In this document: positions 24,601-36,600 of the stretch, piece by piece
Layout: each line of letters starts with the position of its first letter
How positions within the stretch are numbered: the first letter of the stretch is position 1
DNA from: Pterobdella sp. o SKG-2022
Lineage: Eukaryota > Annelida > Clitellata > Hirudinida > Piscicolidae
Assembly (NCBI GenBank): GCA_964035795.1
Contig: OZ038322.1
Coordinates: 6,835,037-6,899,036 of the forward strand
Reading direction: 5' to 3'
DNA: 64,000 bases
The notes under the pieces: model-generated
The model's database searches: none
Told to the model about the DNA's origin: nothing
The model's input: the letters and a program-made list of their open reading frames with translations, nothing else
Program-made: the position numbers and the translations under genes

Positions 24601-27600
24601 ATACCTTAAAACAATCTGACAATTTTTCTTATATGGCACCCACTCAATTCAAATTCACATTCATTAATTACTCATTGTCATATTTCAAAGCCTTTCAACA
24701 AGCTACTTCAATCAATAGCATTAGAGTTAAGTTTTAGCTATTGATCAATTTGTTCAAACATTCTTTTGAACATACTAATTTAAGATCACTACATAAAATT
24801 TTGGAAATCTGTTTTTTCAATTACATTCGGGTCATTATAGGGTTCAGTTTTAGAATGTTCAGAAACCTTCTTTTAGTATTTTGAAAATGTAATAATACTT
24901 TCACCAATTTTTGTGCTATACAAATGAGAATCGTTTATTGGACTTATGAACAATATGACAAGCTAAAAAGCCTTGGTTTACAAGTTTATTAATGCACTAG
25001 CCTATTGATTGGCTTTAAAATCGTAATCACGTTTATCGGGCAGCTTTGTGCAGTTCTTTTTTGAGAACAGACCGTTTTAAGTTGTGTAAAACTTATAATT
25101 TTTAAAAAAAGTGGATTATTTCCATAAATTTATATTTAATAGGGTTAAATTTATTCTATTATTCTAAAATCAAACCTTGATTATCATCATTTTTTTAAAG
25201 CCCATTTTTCTCAGTAGAGGATGAGGCAAAATTACTTTTTTTTTCATACCTGATGGATGAAATAATAAATTTCTGCTGAAATTTAGAAAATTCTAGAATA
25301 GGGTTGGTAAAGGTTAATAAACTTGTGAGTCATTGTCCTATTTCAACTTTTCACTACATCTACGCATGCTTCAAATTGAGACAATCAATTTTTTGTGTAT
25401 AGTTATCCTCCGAAATGCGAATCATAAAATAACGATAATTGAATCTTTTATTGGGACCAAGCTTTTCACTATATTCTCTATATCTTTATATTTTGATGAT
25501 GGTTATGAAAATGATTTTTCACTAAAAAAAGTTTATTAAAGAACAGTGAAAATTATTTTTGAGATACAAAGCTTTTCGTTGACAAAGTAATATTTTCAAG
25601 ATATTACTTTGTTAACGAAAAGCTTTGTATCTCAAAAATTATTAGTGTTCTTAAATATACTTATTATATTGTGGCTAGTGAAAAATCATTCTCATTATTA
25701 TTATTAAAATTTTCATAGCGCACAATTTACTAAAAAATTTGCTACAGAGGTACTCAAATGATTGTGAGAAGATATGGATGAAGTTGTTCATGGTATAGGT
25801 AAGTTTTCCAAAATTTGCCAAAATTTTTGAAAGAAGGAGATGAGCGCAAGTTAGACGGAAGAGACTTCCACAGGCGTGGGACATGGTGAGAGAAAGAGCG
25901 ACTTATAAACAAGCTTGAAAAAACAGGTTGATGAAGCTGGAGACCAGAGTGCAAGAATCTGATTGATAGATTGGTGTGCCTTATGGACCAAAGATCAAAA
26001 AGATAGGTAGGTTGTTTAAGCTTAAGAATCCAGGTAATGGGCCAAAAAACTTAAACTTGCATCTTCCGAAAACTGGTAACAATTGCAAACAATCAAGATA
26101 ATTTATGGAGAGTGGAGTTAGAATCTGGGAAAGAAACTTCTGTGAAAAGTGTAATATCATCAGCAAACTGGTGAAAAAGCGAGTCGTGCTTTTCAATAAT
26201 GTTACAGCTAAGTGATGTATATTGAGAGAAGAGAATTTGTCCCAGAACAGACCCCTGCGGTACGCCTGAGTTAGGTGGTGTAAGAAAAGAAGGAAAATTT
26301 TCCATTTTAACCAACTGAGAACTTTGAGAAAGGTAGGAGTATACCCAAGAGCGAAGTTAGAAATATTGAAATGTCTTTTCAAAATGTCAATTAGGATAGT
26401 ATGATCGAGGGTGTCGAATGCAGCAGAAAGGTCTAATGAAACCAAAACGGTGGCATGTCCAGTGACACAGATGTTGCGAAGACTGTCAGTGAGGCGTAGA
26501 AATGCAGTTTCTACCGAGTGGTGTTGACGATATGTCGGTTGGGAAGGATTAAAGTTAGTAAATTGAGAAACGTGAGAAGTTATTCTAGAAAGAATCTTTC
26601 GATATTTTAGAAATGGTGCTCAAGTTAGCAATAGGGCGGTAGTTCGAAGGAATGGTAGGGTCCAAATTGCTTTTCTTAAGCAAAGGGAGAACTTGTGCTG
26701 TTTTTAAGGAGGTGGAAAATATTGAAAAAGTGAAAGACAGATCGCAAAGTTTGATAATTATTGGAGCAAAGAAGGGAAAAAAAACGTTTCAAAGTGGATG
26801 TGGGAATCAAGTCTAATGGAGAAGATTTTTTGGGTAAAGAGTATGAGCCTACTTCTTCAATACTAAGGGAAGAAAAATATAGGAGCGGTGTTTGATTGTT
26901 TTGTAGAATAGGGTCTGTGAAGCACTGAATGAACGTTGACAAAGATTTGTGAATGAGATCGATTTTCTCTTTAAAAAAGCTACTGGAGGTATTCATAAGA
27001 TTGATAGTTTCTAAAGAACTACGTGGCAGAGAAAAAGATATATGTAGGATAGAATTTGCAGTTTTTCAAAAAACTTTCGAGTTTGGTGCGACAGATGCAA
27101 GCGTGTTAAGTAGGCTGCACATCACCAAAATATATAGATTTAGAAAACATATCGAAAAGCCTGGCCTCAATGAAAAATTAAAATCGTCTTTTCATCATTC
27201 ACAACATTTCATTTTGTTTATAATGCTTTTATATTATATTTTTTTGGTGCCAACGATTGAGTGTTAGGTAGTTTTTATTTTGGTTTTACAATAGTTATTA
27301 ATTATATCTCCAATGGTTGAATTGTTAAATCGATTTTGATGCATTTTATAAAGTTATTTTTAATAATGCTTATAAGCTTTGTTTTTTATTGATCATATTT
27401 AATAATGCTTATAAGCTTTGTTTTTTATTGATTATGTTTCCCTAATGAGATATTGTAAGAAAAAAAAGCTATTAGAACTATTATAAAGTTAATTTTAAAG
27501 TACTTGGGCTTATAATTTGAAGCTAAAAACATTTTTCAGAAATTCTATACATTTCCTAATGGAAAACCAATAGTAATGATTTTGCACTGTCGTGCCTATA

Positions 27601-30600
27601 ATAGTTTCAAGTGAAAAAGTACCCAAGTTGATTTTCATTTAATGAATCGAGTCAACAAAGAAATAAAAAAATTTGAAACTTCTGAAAATATTCTTATTTC
27701 AAATATATAATATAATATGAATGAAATGATTTATTGTGTCTTATCGTTGGGTTGGACGTTAAATCTGTTAAAAATCGACAAGTTTTGTTTATAAAGTTTG
27801 TTCTTCTATTTGAAATTGAACTTATATGAAGAAGCCAAGCCAAGAAAGTAATCTTAAAACCAAATTTATGAAATAAATTGTTCCAACTATAACACAAATT
27901 TAACCGCTGTTGAAATATTCAAGGTAATTCACTTCTCAACTTGGTCATTTAAGTCACAATTAATGCGTCAATACGATTTTTTTTTGAAAATAAAACCTAG
28001 TACCACTTCATGATTTGATTTGAACTCACGCAAAACTTTCTAAAATTTAAATAAATTCTAAGAGCTTTTTATCACTTGAAAAATCCAAACCAATAAATAA
28101 ATAACTACAACGTCCATACAGGAAATAATAAGGGTCACAAGGCATTTCAGTTGTTGTGCTGGTGGCTGTCCTTGCTGTGTCGAAAACGACTGTTGTCGCA
28201 TGGAGATCACCATTGAAGCCCCCGTGGGAAACATCGTGGCACGCACCCAACAACTGTGATCCATTTGATTAGTTTCCATTGTTTACTTTTATGAATTTAT
28301 CATTATTTATAGAGACGTCTACTTATTAAACCGACTTTTGTACGAATCTTCGTTTGATTCAATGACTCACCATAAAATTGTGTCTTCTATGCAATTCTAC
28401 ACCCAAATTACATTTGCCTCAACAATGAAAATAAAAATTTATGTAGCGCCAAAGAAGCTACTGAGCGCGTTTCATGTATAATATGAAGTACTTGCTCCTT
28501 CCATCTTTCATGTGATCGTAGTATAATGATAAAGTATATAAAAATGATAAAATATATAACGATAAAGTATATGATGAAACTAAAGCTAATGTTGAATCTG
28601 CAGTAATGGCTGTTTGAGGGCACGATATGCGGTGCTAGACGACAACCAAAAACCCGTCTTCAAGATCATCGGACCACCATGCACCTGCCATTGTAACTGC
28701 TTCAGAGACATAAAGTTTAAAGTCAGTCATCTTGCATTTTTATGTGTGTTACCACGAATTTATTAACACTTATTTTCTAGTTGATGTAAATTTAGTATAG
28801 TAATAGTATCAGTGTCATTTTATTAGTCAGCATCTTTCCCTTTTTCAATGGGTCACTGATTTCTTTCTACGAACTAACCCTTTCTCTTCATTTCACCTTG
28901 TCGTAGGCATCTTCAAGACTTAACCCAAGCCCACGACAAAAATTCACCATCATACTTTTCCATGCTAACCTTGGCCTTTTCTTTCTTCTACTGCCTTCCA
29001 CCTCAAACCGCCATGCCTGCTTAACACACATCATTTCCTTTTCTCACAACATGACCCAGCCATCTCAAACTTTCTTGTCTCAACACTTCAATAATCGTAT
29101 TATCCAACTCCAAGCTAACCATCAACTTTGTACTCACACCATCAGCTAACTGCACACCGCACATCATTCGAAGCATCCGTTTTTCCGCTTTCTCAAAATA
29201 CTCTTACCCATGTTTTTGAGCCATATGTCATGACAGGCCTTACACATGTCTTATAAATTTGTTCTTTGATATTTCATGTGAGTTTTTCACCACATAACAT
29301 AGAAGACATACAGTTGAATGCCTTCCATCTCAGTCCTATATTTCGCGTAACAACTAGCTCACTTCCTCTTCTACCATTCATATTGTCCTCTAGATAACAA
29401 TAACTATTTACCCTTTCAAATTCATTCAAACAACCATTTGGAACATTATTACATTCTTTATTCTAAACATTCATACAAACCCTGCATTCAATATTTCCAT
29501 TCATCTTACAAAAAACTTTCTTCACCCTCACACATCCTTCATAAACCATGTTTTTCACTTCACATAATTTACCTTAACCCTCATACCACACATATCACAT
29601 GAATCAATCTTAGCCAAAAATCAAATCAATAACGAGTATGATTATAGTGGCGTTAACTTCACGAGTTTCTAGGCCACAGAGTATTATGAACTTTGAATGC
29701 AATGTAATGTAATGTTATGTTTTCTTAGATATGAAAATTTTAAAAAAATTATGCAAGTGTAACTAAATAAACAAAACCATTAACTAAGAGTATATGAAAA
29801 AAAAAGGTCTGTTGTTTGAAACAAAAGCAACCATAATAATACTTATATGAAGGACATTTAGAAAACTGAGTTGATTTTATGAATGTATAAAAATAATTGA
29901 ATCTGTGATAATAAACAAAAAATATATATATAGATAAAACTTCAAATAAAAACCTTTGAGCAATAAAATGTTAATTTTAGACAAAGTTTGAACAACTTCA
30001 TTGTCTTCATCTTTTTTCTTCAATGGGACTTCCACATCATCACAATTGAAACCAGAAAGTGCTTATCTTTTTCTTTATTTCCCCCAAAAAACCATGAAGT
30101 GTTTATCTTTGTAGTTTTTCTTGCATAAGATAAAATTGTTGATATTCACAATTTATCTTCTTTCTATGAAAAGCAAAAAATCCCAAATCATGCCAAAAGA
30201 AGTTCTCGTATGTTATTGTACTAAATTATAGAATTTTGAAATAAAACTGCGAAATTATCCTAAATAATAATATTTTGAAATTTTAAACTGAATTATGTAG
30301 TTTTTAAGTATAAAAATCGACTATTCGAGCCGCTATTATAACTTCGACAGGCCACCTTCGATTGGCGCCAAAAATATAAACAACAACGACAACCCCACTA
30401 GCACCACTCGTCTCCATGACCTTTGTTTTACCGAGATTAACCTCCAATCGTTTTTCTTCAAAAGCAACTTTCCGAAGGATCAATTGTGCTTCTAGTTCTT
30501 CCATATTCTCTGCCATCAAGACCAAGTAATCTGCATAAAGCAGCTCATATAGAGCACCTTTTTTCTGTCTTCAAACAATATATATAGCACTATTGAAAAC

Positions 30601-33600
30601 AAAAACGGCGAGAGAACCGATCCTTGATGGACACCTAGACTAACATCAAATTTCCCCTAGTGTCCATCTCCAAGCTGAATCCGCGTTTTTGCTTCTTTGT
30701 ACATTGACTGCCTAAACCAACCTTTCCGGGACTAACTTCTTTCTCATCACCCGTTCAATCACTTCTTCGCACCCGATCGAAAGCCTTCTCCAAATCAACA
30801 AAACAGATAAAAACCTTTCTATTCTTCTCAAGGTGGCTTTTTTGCATTCTCCTAAGAATAAAAATAGCGTCCACTGTGCTTATGCCAGGCATAAAACCAA
30901 ATTGCATTTGGTTTACTTTCACTAACCTTTTTAACCTCTTCTCCAATAACCTTTCCACCACTTTCATACCATGCTCTAAAAGCTTCACACCTTGATAGTT
31001 AAGTTATTATTATATTTATTATGAGACCCCGTCCAACCCATGCTAGCATGGAAACGGACGCAAAACGATTCATATCGCTACCTTCTTATAAATGGGAACA
31101 AGTGTACTTGTAGTAAGGACAACAAACACAAAGTACTTATTAAATGACACGAAGCTTTTCGTAAAACTAGCTTACATTATCAAGGGATAATAAACAAAAA
31201 GATATATATATATGTGATCACTTGATAATGTCTTACGAAAAGCTTCGTATCATTTAATAAATACTTTGTGTTTGTTGTTTTTACTTTAGATTAAGGATAT
31301 TGTACTTCATCGACTGTACTTGTTCTTCAGTCATGAGGCATATCGTAATATTAATGTATTTTTTTAAATTTAATATAATTATTAAATGTTATTAAATATT
31401 TAAATATTGGTATGCACATTCACTCAGTTAACCATATTGAATAAGTTGTTCTGGATCGTTCACCTGTGTGCATGAGGATAACTGTAAATGACTGTGTATA
31501 TAACAAAAAAAATGTTAATGTCACGCGGTGAAGAATCAGCATGAGTTGTCTTAGAATACTGAACCAAGCATGTGTAGAGAGCTGATTCGCTCAATGGTGG
31601 GTTAACTGTAAGCACCTGTTACGCAGTGGCTTTTGATAAAAATTTAATTTGTGGCATTTTGAAGACACAAAGACGCTCGACGATGAAAACAAAATTGTTT
31701 ACGGTGCATTAATTATTGTGGTGTACGTATCGATTTAAAAATGGTGCCCGTAGTCAAAGAGACATGGGAATTTACCTAGAAAAAACCAAAATATCCCATT
31801 TTTTTATAGCAGGTTTAATAGGATTGTGTTTGTTATTATAAGCATTTATGAATACTATCATTTTGCATTTGGGTGTTAGGCTCACAATAGATCTAAATTT
31901 AATAGCGAGCTTTTGAAATACCTATTTTAAGGCGACAATAAAGGGCAATAGAATGTCGAAATTCAATTTGTCTTTTGTGTAATAGATTTTCTGTCTGCAT
32001 TTTGAAGCTTTTTCTATTGCCTTTAGTTTTATAATATCGTTTGCAGGGTAATACTAAATCAGTTTTTTTTTCGTAAAAGATTTCGTATCCTATGGCATAT
32101 ATGGTCTGTATATATACCATGGGAAACCAACACCAAGTACTTATTTAACTAAATTCACTAAGCTTTACATAAGAAAATCTCACAATATCAAGTCAATTAA
32201 TTCGTGTTCTTCATCGAAATATTACACCGGTGATCATTAAGATTAAGACTGAAGAGCGTAAAATTGAATTGAGTTTTAACGACAAAATTGAAAATTAAAT
32301 TTAACTTCAAGCTATAATGCAAAAACTGATAAAAATCAAGTCTTTGTGGTTGATACATTGGTTGGGTGGCTCATCGGCTCTGTGTTTAAGATCGTAAAAA
32401 AAGCTATTTGTTATTTTGGTCGACTAAAATATATTGGTCAAAAGCATAGGAAAATGAATCATATCATAAAATCATCAAAATTTTTTCGTTTAAAATAAAA
32501 AGTTTCAAAAACTGTGAACATTTAGAACTTCATATAATCTATATTAATTGTTTTTTGGTCTTGGGCATGACGTTAAACTGCACCGAAGACAGCGTCTCCA
32601 ATTTGAGACTACTTTCCTGTTATAACCATGATAAAAGTAGACTTCGGTAACAGGTATCGACAAATCCTGGTATCGTTGTCATTTGGCTTGGCGGAGAATC
32701 ATTCTTTATTGACAACGGCAAGGCAAACTGCCCAAGTGTGGGAACGGCGGTTCTTGAAATCCGATAGTTTCAAGTTGGACGTTAGCTTGGGCTGGCAGTT
32801 CTATGAAAACTTTGTCCCAACTAAAAATGGCTTTCATTAGCCGACTGCTGTATACCCCAGCTACTGGGACGCCTACAGCAGTATAATCTAATATGTATAT
32901 TATATTATATTATTATTTTTAAAACTCTGTTTCACTAATTTTCATCATAAACCTCATTCAATAGTTATGAATGAATTTAGTTATTTTTAGTTGCTTCTTA
33001 GTTATACCGATGTCCAATGACACCGCTATAAGCACGTGTTATCAATTGTTTTTCAACATTGTCTTTTTTGATTAGACCGTACAAAGAAAAACAATAACTT
33101 CAACAAATAAAATTTCCATGGGGCTTTTACATAATTGATTTAAATAAATCGATCTAATTGATAACCTCGCGAATAGCTTGCTCAAAACAACCACACTATA
33201 TCAAACATGTTTTAGTGTTGAAGGCACAATTTTTAATATTTATTATCGGAATACTTGCTTTCAATCAAAAACTAGATTTAAAAAATAAAGATTAAATAAT
33301 AACAACATAATAGAAAAAATAAAAAATCTACTTAGGTTAGATCGCTGTACTGTTCCCTGAACTGGTGTTGACAGCAGTCGGCCTAGATTATAGATACTCA
33401 TCTCAATAAAATAAACCTTTAAGACAATAATGAAATAATAAAAATCGATGAAAATCACAGCCATCTTTACCAATCCTTGAAGATTTACGCGAGTGACGAA
33501 ACGACGCATCTGGGTGCCATATCTAAACAGTGGAGTGGTTTTGGTCGGGAGTTTCTCACCGATGCCAACAACTTCTCCGTCACTTGTGAGTTCAGTTACT

Positions 33601-36600
33601 CTACTTTCACCTTTTATATTCGATTTTTCAATAATAACTTCATTGAATGAATTTTACTTGTCGAAAATTTTAACTAATTTTTTGAAATAAATTTTTTACA
33701 TTTTTAAAAAATTTTACAAAGTTCAATTTTTTAAAAATATACGATGATTTTAAAAAACTAATATTAACTCTGATATTCTTTATGTATATTTTATTCATTT
33801 TTTTGAAAATATTTTTATTGTTTTTTTTCATTAATAGGAAACGTATTAGAAAAGGCATTTGATCAACAAATACTCAACACTAGTGAATCATTTGTCTATT
33901 TTTAAAAAAATATTCAATACTTGTTATCCAACGTTGCACATCTAGCTCATAATGGCCAGGTCGTTTTGTTTAAGGCAGTTCAACATGGATACTGTTACAG
34001 CCCATGTTTCAGCAGCATGCAAAATAGCGCATCTGAGTTGCTATACTCAAAACCAACTTCCAACCTACTTCTCACTTCCTTGTACATGGATTGTACAATT
34101 CTCACAAGCCATTCATCGATTTTCAATTTTCGCATACTCCACCAAATCACTTCTCGTGGCACTCTGTCAAAAGCTTTTTCAAGGTCAATGAAGGCTAAGT
34201 TGAAGGGCTTGCCAGCAACCGGATGCTTTTCTTGCAACTGACGTAGAATAAATATGGCGTCAGTTGTTCCTCAACCTTGCAAGAAGCCACATTGCATTTC
34301 GTCAATCACCACCTTCTGTCATATGAATCCTTCCACCACGCGCTACAAAACCTTCATAACTTGTTCAATTAACTTCAAACCTCTGTAATTTGACCTGTTT
34401 AAAGAATCACTTTTACTCCTATATATAATGACTATGTGGCTTTCCTGCCACTCAAGCGGTATACGGTTCACAGAAATAATGTTTCCAATGAGATCTCGAA
34501 TCATACCAGCATCACCTGGACCAGAAGGTTTGAGAGCCTCGAGGTCAATACCTGAAAAACTCGCTGCTTTCCCAAAAAACATTCTATTAATGGATTTTTC
34601 GACCATTTCTGTGGTGATTGTCTTGCTGTGTACTTCCACGGGATACACTTCGGGCAAATGGCCTGGTTTTTACAGGAATTTTACATTGAGTAGATACAAG
34701 TAATATTCTCTCCATGCTTCTTTTTTTGAATCAACGTCCAGGAACATTTTTCCATTATCATTCCTCACCGACTTATCTCCAATAACATCTTGGTTGTCAC
34801 GTCACATTTGTTTAGCTATCCGGTATACTTCAACAGATCTTGTGTTAATTTTCTAGAAAACATTCTACTCAGCTTCATTTCTGGCAAAATGCACACCAAT
34901 TTGAATGCACGTTTAGCAGCCTGGTAACTGTATCTACTTCCTCCAGCCTTCCATTCTTTGAAAAATTTTCTTTTAAGTGAAACAGCTTTTTGAACCTTAC
35001 CATTCCACCACCATGTCTGCCTCTTCCAAGTATGTTTTGCAGGACTCCGCAAACTTGTTTTGCTGCAGGAATCAAATTAATTTTTAGGAAATTCCAACGT
35101 TCATTTAATTTTTCATTAGTTTCTTCCAAAGATTCTTTTTCTTGGATTAAATTTTTGAAAAAATTAGAAAATTCCATTTGATTCGCCAAGTCTCTCAGTT
35201 TCCAAACCTTCTTTTGAGTGGAGAATGAGTGGAAACCTTAAAGTCACCAACCACTAGTCTATGCTGTGCTGCACACTTCGCCAACAATGACTCACATTAG
35301 AGATTATTTTTTGAAGCTTCTCTTCTACAATATTGTCGATTTGGGTCTTGCAGTCTTTTGACTGGTATGTACCAGACGCTCAAACCTCTTGAACCAGGAG
35401 TTACCAAACATCAGCTCATTAGCAACAGCAAATTTCAGCAGTCTATCTTCTTTAGGATTTCTCTCTCCCAGAGCTTGCCCACCATTCATCTTTTCAAAAG
35501 CAGTAAAATTTGATCTTATATGGCCATTTCGGTCTCCACATATTATTAGCTGTTCTAAGTTTGAAACTTCAGCTATGGTGGATTGTAGCACGTAAAAGAA
35601 TCGAGCTTTAACACTCACTAAGGTTAGCTTGAGGTGCATAAATACTCACAAAAACGAACACAACTGTTCCAATGACTTTATTGTCGTGTTTTTATGATTT
35701 AAAATTTTGAAGATAATTATTCACAATGTTTCAATGACCATTCGTATAAGTATGGCTCTATCGGAGACACGAATGATCTCAGACACTTTCTCCTACCACT
35801 TTTCAGTCGATAAAATTCTAACACCATTCATCTCTTCATTGTTTTCACAGCCAAAGAACTTGTACCGAGAGTCTCTGTCTACAATTATTTTCAAGTCGGT
35901 TTTTCATCGAGTCTCTTGCAGACAACACAGATCGATTCTCTTCCTCGTCATGGTTTCCACCAATACAGCCGCCTTCCCTTTCATTGTTCCAAAACTTGAA
36001 GTTCCGACACGAAAGGGTCTTCCAATATCAAAATAGCATAATTTTCTTGAGGATGCTTTTTGAAAGTTTTATCTCGAAGTCGGCCTTTCCATTCAGAGCG
36101 ATTGAGTGGATCCGCACAAACCATGTCTAGTTTTATCATTCAATATAAGCTCATTCCAAGTGTTTTTAGGCCTATCAGGCTTCTTGCAAGTATCTAAATC
36201 AAACTTTCGCACCTGAGAGATCCAACACACGCTACGTTCTACATGTCCAAACCACCTCATTCTGCTTGTACGAAGAACTACCTCAACATCCCGAACGCCA
36301 TGTTTTGAAAGGAATGAGTGAGAGCAAACGTTATCATTCGTTTTGATGTTGCACATCCAGCGAATCATGGCAAGGTCGTTTCGTCTAAGATGGTTCAATG
36401 TGGAAACTGTTACTGGTCATATTTCAGCAGCATGTAACATAGCTCTTTTGACACAGATTGAATAGACACGGCCTCTGGTCAATAATGATAAATGACGATT
36501 AGCAAAGAGTGGAAGGAGTTGGCAAAATTTAGCCAGGCACACTTACAACGTGCTATTGAAGCAAGCTGAAATCCACCACCTGCAGATAACACATCCCCAA

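Noticed and set aside
28047..28279. Two overlapping minus-strand frames of about 70 codons.
   Set aside because: They are antisense to scramblase exon 6 (28,122-28,255), which fits splice signals and family sequence on the plus strand.
17853..31280. The hairpins considered as a CRISPR-like or regularly spaced repeat array.
   Set aside because: Spacing is irregular over 30 kb, the host is eukaryotic and there are no associated genes.
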